Positions 54,059 to 63,990 of a stretch of 64,000 nucleotides of DNA are shown here, piece after piece (position 1 is the stretch's first letter; the number at the start of each line of letters is the position of its first letter). The stretch spans positions 186,001 to 250,000 of the forward strand of contig NZ_JAKZFC010000005.1 in the NCBI RefSeq assembly GCF_022549215.1, in the 5' to 3' direction. Position numbers and translations under genes: made by a program. The DNA is from Solibacillus palustris. GTDB taxonomy: Bacteria > Bacillota > Bacilli > Bacillales_A > Planococcaceae. The notes below the pieces were generated by a model. The model did no database searches, had not been told where the DNA came from, and saw only the letters and a list, made by a program, of their open reading frames with translations.

Positions 54059-54904
54059 ATGATGAAAAAATTATTATTTTCAGTAGTATTAGGTGCTTCA
54101 ATCCTTGCATTAGCAGCATGTGGAACAGATGAAAAATCAACAACAGGCAGTGATTCAACAGCAGAGCCAACAACATTAGTAGTAGGTGCTTCAAACACAC
54201 CTCATGCGGTTATTTTAGAACAAGTAAAACCAATTTTAGAAAAGCAAGGCATTACATTAGAAATTGAAACTTACCAAGATTACGTATTACCGAACCAAAA
54301 CTTAGATTCTGGTGACTTAGATGCCAACTACTTCCAACACATCCCTTATTTCGAAGGACAAAAAGCGGAATTTGGTTATGATTTTGTAAACGCTGGTGGT
54401 GTTCATATCGAGCCAATCGGTATTTACTCTAAAAAATATGCATCTTTAGAAGAGCTTCCTGAAGGTGCAACAATTCTATTATCAAACTCTGTAGCTGACC
54501 ACGGTCGTATGCTTTCATTACTTGAAGCACAAGGCTTAATTAAATTAGCTGATGGTATCGATAAAACAAAAGCAGAGCTTAAAGATGTTGTAGAAAATCC
54601 AAAAAATTTAGTGTTTGATCATGATACAGCTCCAGAAATGTTATTCCAAATGTACGATAACGAAGAAGGTGACGCGGTATTAATTAACTCAAACTTCGCA
54701 ATCGACAACGGTATTAACCCATTAGAAGACGCAATCGCAATCGAGTCTGGTGATTCACCATACGTGAACATCATTGCTGTTCAATCTGGTGATGAAGATT
54801 CAAAAGAAATTAAAGCATTAGTTGAAGCATTACACTCAAAAGAAATTCAAGACTTCATCGTAGAAGAATGGGGCGGCTCAGTAGTTCCAGTTGACGGGAA
54901 GTAA
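54059..54904 (+). CDS. metQ: Methionine-binding lipoprotein MetQ
   Basis: 281 aa. A lipoprotein signal ends in LALAACG (Cys21), then the NlpA/MetQ fold with VVGASNTPHAVILEQV, QDYVLPNQNLDSGDLDANYFQH and GVHIEPIGIYS, close to known MetQ. The start is the ATG at 54059 behind AGAGG. It delivers methionine to MetP. The distance to metP (251 bases, with the repeat) is longer than usual for this operon. Confidence 0.95.
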   Translation: MMKKLLFSVVLGASILALAACGTDEKSTTGSDSTAEPTTLVVGASNTPHAVILEQVKPILEKQGITLEIETYQDYVLPNQNLDSGDLDANYFQHIPYFEGQKAEFGYDFVNAGGVHIEPIGIYSKKYASLEELPEGATILLSNSVADHGRMLSLLEAQGLIKLADGIDKTKAELKDVVENPKNLVFDHDTAPEMLFQMYDNEEGDAVLINSNFAIDNGINPLEDAIAIESGDSPYVNIIAVQSGDEDSKEIKALVEALHSKEIQDFIVEEWGGSVVPVDGK

Positions 54905-54921
54905 CATAATAATTGTATTTA

Positions 54922-54964
54922 CAAAAAAACCATTTTCCAGTTTGTTCTGGAGAATGGTTTTTTG
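54922..54964 (+). terminator. Bidirectional Rho-independent terminator
   Basis: AAAAAAACCATTTTCC and GGAGAATGGTTTTTT lie between the convergent metQ and gltC genes. Confidence 0.95.
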
Positions 54965-54965
54965 A

Positions 54966-55868
54966 TTATTGAAACCTCGACAGACGTGAATAGAACTTGG
55001 ATACAAAATCCACAAATACTTGTTCAGATGGAGCAAGGTCCCGTGTTGTTGGCGCGATGATGCCGACCGTTCTACGGATTGTAGGACTTGCAATTGGCAT
55101 CTTCACCGTCATACGCGGTGTCGAATCGTAAAGTGAGCTTTCCGGGAGTAGTGTAACTCCGATTCCTGCAGCAACTAAACCTTTCAATGCATCCATATCT
55201 TCACCCTCAGATGTAATCTTTGGAACGAAGCCGGCTGAACGACAAGCGTCGACGGCAACTTTTTGTAAAATATATCCTTCTGGGAACAATACAAAGTTGT
55301 CATTTTTTAAATCAATTAAATGAATTGAGTCTTGTTTTGCTAATGGATGTGTCGCGGGTATTAAAGCGTGAATGCTTTCACTAAAAAGTACGGTTGTTTC
55401 TATCGCCTCATCTTTTGGTGGTAATGGACCAAGTAATGCTAAATTAAGTTCACGATTTTTTACGGCTTCAATCAAATATTTATAGGAACCTTGGCGTAAA
55501 TGGAATGAAATATCTGGGTACTCTTTTTTGAATGCAGAAATGATGGTTGGTAAAACATAGCTAGCTAAACTTGTAGGAAAGCCAACTTTAATTGTTCCTT
55601 TTGCTGGGTCTAAATACTCTTCAACTTGCTTGGCAGCAAAATCGATGGCCTTCAGTGCGGTAATGCTGTGCTCTAAAAAAGTTTTACCAATCGGTGTCAG
55701 TTTGACGTTACGTCCGACACGTTCAAAAAGTGGTGCTCCGAGCTCTTCTTCTAAATTGGCAATTTGTCGGCTAATTGCAGACTGTGCAACGTGTAAATAC
55801 TCAGCAGCTTCGGATATATGTTCACGTTCTGCTACCTCGACAAAGTAACGTAATTGTCGTAATTCCAT
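54966..55868 (-). CDS. gltC: LysR-type activator of glutamate synthase, GltC
   Basis: 300 aa, the same length as B. subtilis GltC. The start is the ATG at 55868 (MELRQLRYF) behind GGAGTGGG. Winged helix-turn-helix at ~1-60 (ISEAAEYLHVAQSAISRQI), and a LysR substrate domain at ~90-300 (GFPTSLASYVLPT, VLFPEGYILQ, EGEDMDALKGLVAAGIGVTLLPE). It is divergent from gltA, the arrangement in which GltC activates gltAB when 2-oxoglutarate is high and blocks it with glutamate. Confidence 0.95.
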   Translation of the reverse strand: MELRQLRYFVEVAEREHISEAAEYLHVAQSAISRQIANLEEELGAPLFERVGRNVKLTPIGKTFLEHSITALKAIDFAAKQVEEYLDPAKGTIKVGFPTSLASYVLPTIISAFKKEYPDISFHLRQGSYKYLIEAVKNRELNLALLGPLPPKDEAIETTVLFSESIHALIPATHPLAKQDSIHLIDLKNDNFVLFPEGYILQKVAVDACRSAGFVPKITSEGEDMDALKGLVAAGIGVTLLPESSLYDSTPRMTVKMPIASPTIRRTVGIIAPTTRDLAPSEQVFVDFVSKFYSRLSRFQ

Positions 55869-55987
55869 AAATCCCACTCCATTCATCTAAAAAGTAGATT
55901 GTTTCTATCCAAACTATATATTGTTTATATTATTTCGAAAACTTTAAAATGTAAATACGTTATTGAAAGAATGAGGGGGAATTAAAT
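55869..55987. promoter_or_regulatory. Divergent gltC-gltA promoter region
   Basis: 119 AT-rich bases that must carry both promoters and the GltC boxes. The gltA start is preceded by GAGGGGG. Exact boxes could not be assigned by eye. Confidence 0.6.
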
Positions 55988-58900
55988 ATGAGTTTTCACC
56001 AGTTACCACAAGCACAAGGTTTATACGATCCACAGTTTGAACATGACGCATGTGGCATCGGGATGTACGCAAATATGAAGGGAAAACCTTCACATCAAAT
56101 CGTGAAAAATGGTTTAGAAATGTTATGTCGCTTAGAACACCGTGCTGGACGTGGGGGAGACGGTAGAACAGGCGATGGTGCAGGTCTAATGGTTCAAATC
56201 CCAGATGCTTTCTTCAAAATCAACTGTCCAGAACTAAATTTACCTGAAAAAGGTGAGTACGGCGTTGGGCAAGTTTTCTTCACGGAAAGTGACAGCGAAC
56301 GCCAACAAATTGAACAAAAAATGAATGAACTAATCGTACAAGAAGGGCAGGACTTAATTGGCTGGCGAACAGTTCCAACAAATAAAGAAAATTTAAGTGA
56401 GATTGCAAAATCAAGTGCACCAATTATTCGTCAAGTATTTATTCGATCCAAAACAAGTGATTCACAAAGCTTTGAGCGTAAGCTGTATTTAATCCGAAAG
56501 CAGTTAGAGCACTGGGCTGACAAGCAAGAATTTGAATTGTATGTACCAAGTCTTTCAAGCCAGACGATAGTATTTAAAGGTTTACTAGCTCCAGAGGAAG
56601 TAAGTGACTTCTACATCGATTTACAAGATGAAAGCTTCGTATCGGCATTAGCACTAGTACACTCGCGTTATTCAACGAACACATTCCCATCTTGGAAACG
56701 TGCACACCCAAACCGCTACATTATTCATAACGGGGAAATTAACACATTGCGTGGGAACATTAACTGGATGCGTGCCCGTGAGCAACAATTTGTTTCGGAA
56801 GCGTTTGGGGATGATTTAGAAAAGCTATTACCAATCATTGATACAACAGGTTCAGATTCATCGATGCTTGATAACGCATTTGAATTTTTCGTATTAGCAG
56901 GTCGTACACCAGCAGAGACGGCGATGATGATGATTCCAGAGCCTTGGACAGAAAATCCACGTATTGAGGAAGACCGTAAAGCATTTTATCAATATCATGC
57001 AAGTTTAATGGAGCCATGGGATGGTCCAACAGCAATTTGTTTCACAGATGGTAAGCAAATTGGTGCGATTTTAGATCGTAACGGCTTACGTCCAGGTCGA
57101 CTTTACGTAACAAAAGATGATCACGTAATTTTTTCTTCTGAAACAGGCGTTGTTGATTATGGAGAAGAAGATATTTTATATAAAGATCGTTTAAGTCCAG
57201 GCCGCATGCTGTTAATCGATTTAGAGCAAGGTAAAATTATTTCGGATGAAGAGCTGAAGGCGGAAATGGCAGCAGCAGAGCCTTACGCACAGTGGTTACA
57301 AGATAATATGTTAAAGCTTGAAGCGGATGAAGAGATACAAGTTCAAGTAAACGACATTACATTACGTCAAAAAATTCAAGGCTACACATATGAAGATGTG
57401 AAAAAGTATATCGTACCACTTGCAAAGGACGGTAAGGATCCACTCGGCTCAATGGGGAATGACTCGCCACTTGCGGTATTATCAGAACGCCCGCAGTCTT
57501 TATTTAATTACTTTAAGCAATTATTCGCACAAGTAACAAACCCACCAATCGATTCCATTCGGGAGCATGTTGTTACATCTACTATGACAATGCTAGGTGC
57601 GGAAGGTGATTTACTTCATCCAACAGCACAAAACGCACGACGTATTATTTTAGAAACGCCGGTATTAACTACGGCTGAGTACGAAAAGTTAATGAATAAT
57701 GGTGATAGTGACTTTGAAGTAGCAGAAATCTCAATGAAATATACAGAATCTTTAGAAAGTGAATTAAACCGTATTAAAACAGAAGCGGAAGCAGCAATTT
57801 TTGGTGGAAGAACAATCATCGTTTTAGATGATTTTGTAGAGGATGCAAAGCAATTAACAATTCCAGTACTACTTGCAGCAAGTACTATACATCAGTATTT
57901 AGTGCGTATCGGATTGCGTACAAAAGCAAGTTTAGTCGTTAATAGCGCGGAAGTTCGTGAAGTACATCACTTCGCCGCATTAATTGGCTTTGGTGTCGAT
58001 GCAGTTCATCCTTATTTGGCCTATGCAACAATTGCGCAGGCAATTGAAGAAAAGCATTTAGCATTACCTTATGAAAAAGCAGTTCAAAAATATCGTAAAG
58101 GTGCTGCTGAAGGTGTTGTAAAAGTCATGTCGAAAATGGGTATTTCAACAGTACAGTCATACCGTGGAGCGCAAGTGTTCGAAGCGGTGGGTATTTCAAA
58201 GGCGGTAACCGACGAATACTTTACAGGAACTGCTTCTCAAATTGATGGTATCGATTTACAAACAATCGGAGAAGAGGCAAAACGTCGCCACGAGGCAGCG
58301 TTGAATTCAATGACTGCCGAATTACAGTCAGGTTCAGAATTCCAGTGGCGTGCTGATGGTGAGCACCATGCATTCAATCCAAAAACAATTCACACATTAC
58401 AATGGGCAACACGTAAAAATGATTACGGTCTATACCGTATGTTTGCGGAAATGGCAAATGAGGAGCGCATCGGTTTTTTACGCAACTTATTTGATTTCAA
58501 AAAGGCAGAACGTCGTTTACCGATGGAAGAAGTAGAATCTGTAGACTCAATCGTTAAACGCTTTAAATCAGGTGCGATGTCGTTCGGTTCGTTGTCAAAA
58601 GAGGCGCATGAAACATTAGCCATCGCAATGAATAAATTAGGAGCACGCTCAAACTCAGGTGAGGGCGGTGAAGACCCGGCACGTTATGAACTAAATTCTA
58701 ATGGCGATAATCGTCGTTCAAGTATAAAGCAAATTGCGTCAGGTCGTTTCGGTGTGAAATCAGATTATTTAGTAAATGCAGATGAATTACAAATCAAAAT
58801 GGCACAGGGCGCAAAACCAGGTGAAGGTGGTCAATTACCGGGAAATAAAGTATATCCATGGGTTGCTGAGGTTCGTGGCTCAACACCAGGTGTCGGCTTA

Positions 58901-60511
58901 ATTTCACCGCCACCACACCATGATATTTATTCAATTGAAGATATGGCAGAACTAATCCATGACTTAAAAAATGCGAACCGCTATGCACGTATTTCAGTAA
59001 AACTTGTAGCTAAAGCGGGTGTTGGGACCATCGCAGCGGGCGTTGCAAAAGGTGCAGCTGACGTTATCGTGATTTCGGGTTATGACGGTGGTACAGGTGC
59101 ATCTCCGAAAACGTCCATTAAACATACAGGGTTACCATGGGAGCTTGGTTTAGCAGAGGCACATCAAACGTTAATGTTAAACGGCTTACGTGATCGCGTT
59201 GTATTAGAAACAGACGGTAAGTTAATGACAGGTAAAGATGTGGTAATGGCAGCGTTACTAGGAGCGGAGGAGTTCGGTTTCGCAACAGCGCCACTAATTG
59301 TTTTAGGTTGTGTGATGATGCGTGCTTGTCATTTAGATACATGTCCAGTTGGGGTAGCCACACAAAACCCAGCGCTACGAGCGAAATTTATGGGCAATGC
59401 GGATCATGTGGTAAGTTATATGCGTTTTGTGGCAGAAGAAATGCGTGAATACATGAGTATTTTAGGGTTCCGCACAGTAGAAGAAATGGTGGGCCGTACA
59501 GATGTCTTGCAAATTTCAGCGCGTACAAAACAGCATTGGAAAGCAAGTCAGCTTGATTTATCGGCACTGCTACACCAAATGCAAGGTACACGTACGAAGC
59601 AGCAAGAGCAAGATCATCAAATCTCAGAAAGCTTTGATGTGCGTGAGTTATTGCCAAAAGTCGAGCAATCGATTGCAAATAAAGAGGTAGTACAGCTAAG
59701 CTATCCAATTAAAAATACGGATCGTGCAATGGGTACAATTGTAGGAAGTGAAATTTCACGTAAATACGGTGAAGTTGGTTTACCAGATAACACAATTCAC
59801 CTTACGTTTACAGGGCATGCAGGACAGAGCTTTGGTGCTTTTACTCCACGAGGTATGGCAATGCGTGTTATTGGTGACGTCAATGACTACTTCGGAAAAG
59901 GCTTATCGGGTGGTAAAGTTGTTGCGATTGCACCAATCAAAGGCGATTTTGAGAAAAACGTCATTGCAGGGAATGTTTGCTTATATGGTGCAACGAGCGG
60001 GCAAGCGTTTATAAATGGTCGAGCAGGTCATCGCTTTGGCGTTCGTAACTCTGGTGCAAATATTGTTGTAGAGGGTATTGGCGACCACGGCTGTGAATAT
60101 ATGACAGGTGGGAAAATCGTCGTATTAGGCGATGTTGGTCAAAACTTCGGGGCGGGGATGTCAGGTGGTATTGGCTACATTTTACCGAGCGACGAAGCGC
60201 ACTTTAAAGCGCAATGCAATATGGAAATGATTCAATTTGAAAAGTTAAAAGAAGCACATGAAATTGAGCAAGTACGCCAGTTAATTATTAAACACTTAGA
60301 AGAAACAGAAAGCTCATATGCACTTGATGTTTTAGCGAAGTGGACAGAATTTGTACCGAAGTTTGTCAAGGTAGTACCGACAGACTATAAGGCAATCATC
60401 GAAAGAATCGAGCGTCATAAATTAAATGGGTTAACAGATGATCATGCGGCAATGCAAGCGTTTGTGGAGGTAACGGGAAGTCAGAAAAAGCTTGTGAGTT
60501 CGAAATTATAG
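55988..60511 (+). CDS. gltA: Glutamate synthase large subunit
   Basis: A 1507-aa enzyme (B. subtilis GltA; called GltB in E. coli). A 21-residue propeptide precedes the nucleophile Cys22 in HDACGIGMY. The glutaminase domain is at ~22-430, the central domain at ~470-790, the FMN synthase domain at ~840-1220 with SNSGEGGED and GYDGGTGASP, and the GXGXG beta-helix at ~1250-1450. A 3Fe-4S cluster is held by Cys1108, Cys1114 and Cys1119. It converts 2-oxoglutarate and glutamine to two glutamates. First gene of gltAB. Confidence 0.97.
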   Translation: MSFHQLPQAQGLYDPQFEHDACGIGMYANMKGKPSHQIVKNGLEMLCRLEHRAGRGGDGRTGDGAGLMVQIPDAFFKINCPELNLPEKGEYGVGQVFFTESDSERQQIEQKMNELIVQEGQDLIGWRTVPTNKENLSEIAKSSAPIIRQVFIRSKTSDSQSFERKLYLIRKQLEHWADKQEFELYVPSLSSQTIVFKGLLAPEEVSDFYIDLQDESFVSALALVHSRYSTNTFPSWKRAHPNRYIIHNGEINTLRGNINWMRAREQQFVSEAFGDDLEKLLPIIDTTGSDSSMLDNAFEFFVLAGRTPAETAMMMIPEPWTENPRIEEDRKAFYQYHASLMEPWDGPTAICFTDGKQIGAILDRNGLRPGRLYVTKDDHVIFSSETGVVDYGEEDILYKDRLSPGRMLLIDLEQGKIISDEELKAEMAAAEPYAQWLQDNMLKLEADEEIQVQVNDITLRQKIQGYTYEDVKKYIVPLAKDGKDPLGSMGNDSPLAVLSERPQSLFNYFKQLFAQVTNPPIDSIREHVVTSTMTMLGAEGDLLHPTAQNARRIILETPVLTTAEYEKLMNNGDSDFEVAEISMKYTESLESELNRIKTEAEAAIFGGRTIIVLDDFVEDAKQLTIPVLLAASTIHQYLVRIGLRTKASLVVNSAEVREVHHFAALIGFGVDAVHPYLAYATIAQAIEEKHLALPYEKAVQKYRKGAAEGVVKVMSKMGISTVQSYRGAQVFEAVGISKAVTDEYFTGTASQIDGIDLQTIGEEAKRRHEAALNSMTAELQSGSEFQWRADGEHHAFNPKTIHTLQWATRKNDYGLYRMFAEMANEERIGFLRNLFDFKKAERRLPMEEVESVDSIVKRFKSGAMSFGSLSKEAHETLAIAMNKLGARSNSGEGGEDPARYELNSNGDNRRSSIKQIASGRFGVKSDYLVNADELQIKMAQGAKPGEGGQLPGNKVYPWVAEVRGSTPGVGLISPPPHHDIYSIEDMAELIHDLKNANRYARISVKLVAKAGVGTIAAGVAKGAADVIVISGYDGGTGASPKTSIKHTGLPWELGLAEAHQTLMLNGLRDRVVLETDGKLMTGKDVVMAALLGAEEFGFATAPLIVLGCVMMRACHLDTCPVGVATQNPALRAKFMGNADHVVSYMRFVAEEMREYMSILGFRTVEEMVGRTDVLQISARTKQHWKASQLDLSALLHQMQGTRTKQQEQDHQISESFDVRELLPKVEQSIANKEVVQLSYPIKNTDRAMGTIVGSEISRKYGEVGLPDNTIHLTFTGHAGQSFGAFTPRGMAMRVIGDVNDYFGKGLSGGKVVAIAPIKGDFEKNVIAGNVCLYGATSGQAFINGRAGHRFGVRNSGANIVVEGIGDHGCEYMTGGKIVVLGDVGQNFGAGMSGGIGYILPSDEAHFKAQCNMEMIQFEKLKEAHEIEQVRQLIIKHLEETESSYALDVLAKWTEFVPKFVKVVPTDYKAIIERIERHKLNGLTDDHAAMQAFVEVTGSQKKLVSSKL

Positions 60512-60524
60512 GAGGGGTTCTAGC

Positions 60525-62006
60525 ATGGGGAAATCAACAGGATTTATGGAATTTAAGCGTGAGAAGGTTCAGGAAAACGTACCACTAGAGCGTATTTCGA
60601 GCTGGAATGAATATACGAGGAAGCTTACAGACGAAAAATTACAAACACAAGGTGCACGCTGCATGGATTGTGGCACTCCATTTTGCCATATGGGGATTGA
60701 AATTCGTGGTACGGCAGCAGGTTGTCCAATCAACAACGTCATCCCAGAGTGGAATGATTTAGTATACAAAGGGCAATGGGAAGAAGCATTGAAGCGTCTG
60801 CATATGACGAATAACTTTCCAGAATTTACAGGGCGCGTATGTCCAGCGCCATGTGAAGGTTCTTGTACGCTAGCGATTACTGACCCAGCCGTTGCGATTA
60901 AATCCATTGAACGTACGATTATTGACAAAGGATTTGATAATGGATGGGTAACACCACGCATACCACAAATTCGCTCAGGTTACAAAATAGCGGTTGTTGG
61001 TTCGGGTCCAGCAGGTTTGGCGGCGGCAGATCAGTTAAACCAAATGGGGCATTCTGTTACAGTTTTCGAACGTTCAGACCGCTTTGGTGGCTTATTAATG
61101 TACGGGATTCCCAACATGAAGCTTGAAAAAGAAGTCGTTGAACGCCGGGTGAATTTATTATCATTAGAAGGTATTCAATTTATCGCTAATACAGAAGTCG
61201 GTAACGATATTACAAAAGAACAACTACAACATCAGTATGACGCGGTTATTTTATGTACCGGTGCGCAAAAGCAACGTACACTGCATATGGAAGGCAACGA
61301 CGCGGGCAATATCCATTTAGCGATGGAATATTTAACTGATGTGACAAAAAGTTTACTAGAATCTAATTTTGAAGATAAAAAAGCTTTAAATGTGGAAGGC
61401 AAAGATGTGATCGTCATTGGTGGTGGAGATACGGGTGCAGACTGCGTAGCAACAGCACTTCGTCAAAATTGCCGTTCGGTGTACCAGTTTGGTAAACATC
61501 CGCAACAAGCAACAACGCGTACAGAGGATACAATGTGGCCGAAAGACCCAAATGTTTACACGTTAGATTACGCATATGCAGAGGCTGATGCAAAATTCGG
61601 TCGCGATCCACGCGAGTACTGCATTCAAACGACCAAAATTGTGAAGGATGCGCATGGCAACGTCAAAGAGCTCCACACAATCCAAATGGAAAAAATCTTA
61701 GGTGAAGATGGTTTCCATTACTTTAAAGAGTTACCAGGCACAGAAAAAGTATGGCCAGCACAGCATGTATTCGTAGCGATTGGTTTTGAAGGCGCTGAGA
61801 AAGAAACGCCTAAGCATTTTGGAGTGGAATTAACAAACAACCGAATTCGCGCTTCCATCAAGGATTACGAAACGAGTGTACCCAGTGTATTTGCAGCAGG
61901 CGATGCACGTCGTGGTCAAAGCTTAGTTGTCTGGGCAATTAAAGAAGGTCGCGCCGTTGCAGCGAGCGTTCATTATTATTTGCAGGAGCAAGCGAAGAAA
62001 TTTTAA
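60525..62006 (+). CDS. gltB: Glutamate synthase small subunit
   Basis: A 493-aa NADPH-oxidising subunit (B. subtilis GltB; GltD in E. coli). The N-terminal part has cysteines for two 4Fe-4S clusters (CMDCGTPFCHMG, GCPINN, CPAPCEGSC). Two Rossmann folds follow, for FAD (VVGSGPAGLAAADQL) and NADPH (VIGGGDTGADCV). VFAAGDARRGQSLVVWAI completes the FAD site. It is 14 bases after gltA, with GGAGGGG as ribosome site. Confidence 0.97.
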   Translation: MGKSTGFMEFKREKVQENVPLERISSWNEYTRKLTDEKLQTQGARCMDCGTPFCHMGIEIRGTAAGCPINNVIPEWNDLVYKGQWEEALKRLHMTNNFPEFTGRVCPAPCEGSCTLAITDPAVAIKSIERTIIDKGFDNGWVTPRIPQIRSGYKIAVVGSGPAGLAAADQLNQMGHSVTVFERSDRFGGLLMYGIPNMKLEKEVVERRVNLLSLEGIQFIANTEVGNDITKEQLQHQYDAVILCTGAQKQRTLHMEGNDAGNIHLAMEYLTDVTKSLLESNFEDKKALNVEGKDVIVIGGGDTGADCVATALRQNCRSVYQFGKHPQQATTRTEDTMWPKDPNVYTLDYAYAEADAKFGRDPREYCIQTTKIVKDAHGNVKELHTIQMEKILGEDGFHYFKELPGTEKVWPAQHVFVAIGFEGAEKETPKHFGVELTNNRIRASIKDYETSVPSVFAAGDARRGQSLVVWAIKEGRAVAASVHYYLQEQAKKF

Positions 62007-62035
62007 TTTAAGTGTAGAGTAAGAAATTTTATATT

Positions 62036-62073
62036 TAAAAAGGGGCTCTTTTATATGGAGTACCCCTATTTTG
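62036..62073. terminator. Probable terminator between gltB and the DinB-like gene
   Basis: AGGGGCTC and GAGTACCCCT form an imperfect stem between the convergent genes, with T-rich and A-rich flanks. Confidence 0.6.
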
Positions 62074-62091
62074 CTCGGTTTAGAAATAAGC

Positions 62092-62631
62092 CTATTTTTC
62101 CTTATGCTTATTCTGCATATATTCTAAGTATTCTTCTGATTGTCCTTTTGGGATACTAAGACTTTTCCAATCCTTATCCTTTAATTGCTTTCCAATATAT
62201 ACAATCTGCCCTACATGATAAGCGTAATGAGCCATTTGTCTTTCTATTGCATCAATTACCGTATGGCTTTCGCTGCGAATGTAAATATTCTTTAGTAAAT
62301 CCTGTTCTCCTAGCTCACTTAATGTGTCAAAAAGTATATTCCAACCATTTTCCCAAATTGCAATCAATTCTTGTTTTGATAATATAGTGTTCTCAAATTC
62401 TTGATCCCTATTCCTATAAGATTTTTCCCCATCTGAAGTTAAAAAATCAGACCACCTAGATATCATATTTCCACTTAAATGTTTAATAATAACTGCTATA
62501 CTATTCGATTCTTCATTTAAGCTCCAATGAATATTGTTTTCTGACAATTGATTTATTGTCTTATCTCCAAGCTCTTTAACACTTTTAAACCTTTCTAGGA
62601 CAACTTTCAAATATTCATTTCCGAAATTCAT
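62092..62631 (-). CDS. DinB-like/DUF1572 family protein
   Basis: 179 aa; the start is the ATG at 62631 behind GGGGGAATACTA. It forms a four-helix bundle. His residues that could bind a metal lie in IKHLSGNMISRW (first) and in MAHYAYHVGQIVY (second and third), the DinB superfamily pattern. DUF1572 proteins are widespread in Bacillales; many DinB-fold proteins are thiol-dependent metal enzymes, but the activity here is unknown. Confidence 0.85.
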   Translation of the reverse strand: MNFGNEYLKVVLERFKSVKELGDKTINQLSENNIHWSLNEESNSIAVIIKHLSGNMISRWSDFLTSDGEKSYRNRDQEFENTILSKQELIAIWENGWNILFDTLSELGEQDLLKNIYIRSESHTVIDAIERQMAHYAYHVGQIVYIGKQLKDKDWKSLSIPKGQSEEYLEYMQNKHKEK

Positions 62632-63189
62632 TAGTATTCCCCCTGTTACTAAGTTATAAATAATACAGATATGCACCTTTCAGTATTCAGGAAAGGATTA
62701 TTGACCTTCACCGAATAATCGACCTTATTATTAATTCTGCAATCATTGTTTATATCCTTTAATCATTCACAAACCCTCGTTTGCTTATATTTCTTTCCAA
62801 TATTTAAGTAATAGCATAAATATTTAATCAATAATTTCAAAAACATTACTACAACTAAGAAACGTTATTTGCTAATTTAAGAAAGGGTGTTTCTAGCTTT
62901 TCGGATAAGTCCTTTTAATTATTGGAGTCAATGACAATTTAATGAATTCAATTAAATAAGTGAAATTGATTCTCAATTACAAGTTCACTATTGAAAATGA
63001 AAAATTTAAAAGCACTACTATTTTAATAGTAGAAACAACTTAAATAAAAGTGTTAATAAAAAGAAATAAAGATTTTTTAATTAAAATCATTCTAAACTAT
63101 TTGCAACCAACATTCATTTCGGGTAAGATTGTCTATGAAATTAATTTAGCATGCATGTGTCATGCAAATGAACATTTGGAGGTAATTTA
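62632..63189. promoter_or_regulatory. Long AT-rich region upstream of sufC with promoter and Fur-like palindrome
   Basis: 558 bases without a gene. A sigma-A type promoter is visible: TTGCAA (63101-63106), 17 bases, TAAGAT (63124-63129), 60 bases before sufC. Further upstream, TGAAATTGATTCTCA (62961-62975) agrees with 11 of 14 defined positions of the Fur box core TGATAATnATTATCA and contains AATTGA/TCAATT. Its distance from the promoter (~125 bases) is long for direct control. No riboswitch was recognised. Confidence 0.5.
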
Positions 63190-63972
63190 ATGACAACTTT
63201 AGAAATTAAAGATCTTCACGTTGAAATCGACGGAAAAGAGATTTTAAAAGGTTTAAACCTAACAATTAACACAAATGAAGTACACGCGATCATGGGTCCA
63301 AACGGTACTGGTAAATCAACTTTAGCTTCAGCAATTATGGGTCACCCTAAATATGAAGTAACGCAAGGTGAAGTTTTAATCGATGGTGAAAACGTATTAG
63401 AAATGGAAGTAGATGAGCGTGCGAAAGCTGGTTTATTCTTAGCGATGCAATACCCATCTGAAATCGCTGGTGTTACAAACGCTGACTTCTTACGTTCTGC
63501 TATTAACGCACGTCGTGAAGAAGGTGATGAAATTTCATTAATGAAATTCATCCGTGAATTAGACAAAACAATGGAATTCTTAGAAATGCCAGAAGAAATG
63601 GCTCAACGTTACTTAAACGAAGGCTTCTCTGGTGGTGAGAAAAAACGTAACGAAATTTTACAAATGATGATGATTAAACCAACATTTGGTATTTTAGATG
63701 AAATCGACTCTGGTTTAGATATCGACGCATTAAAAGTAGTATCTAAAGGGATTAACGAAATGCGCGGCGAAGGTTTCGGCTGCTTAATGATCACGCACTA
63801 CCAACGTTTACTAAACTACATTACACCTGACCATGTTCACGTAATGATGCAAGGTAAAGTTGTGAAATCTGGTGGCGCTGAATTAGCTCAACGTTTAGAA
63901 GCAGAAGGTTACGAATGGATTAAACAAGAGCTAGGTATCGAAAATACGGACGCGGTAACAGAAGAAGTATAA
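63190..63972 (+). CDS. sufC: Fe-S cluster assembly ATPase SufC
   Basis: 260 aa, the ABC-type ATPase of the SufBCD scaffold complex that builds Fe-S clusters. Walker A is GPNGTGKST at ~38-46, the signature is FSGGEKKRNEI, Walker B is FGILDEIDSGLDIDAL, and the His is in ITHYQRLL. GEKKR in the signature and the absence of a membrane partner are SufC hallmarks. First gene of a suf operon; the next gene begins 18 bases later. Confidence 0.97.
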   Translation: MTTLEIKDLHVEIDGKEILKGLNLTINTNEVHAIMGPNGTGKSTLASAIMGHPKYEVTQGEVLIDGENVLEMEVDERAKAGLFLAMQYPSEIAGVTNADFLRSAINARREEGDEISLMKFIRELDKTMEFLEMPEEMAQRYLNEGFSGGEKKRNEILQMMMIKPTFGILDEIDSGLDIDALKVVSKGINEMRGEGFGCLMITHYQRLLNYITPDHVHVMMQGKVVKSGGAELAQRLEAEGYEWIKQELGIENTDAVTEEV

Positions 63973-63990
63973 TTAAGGAGGACGACGAAG

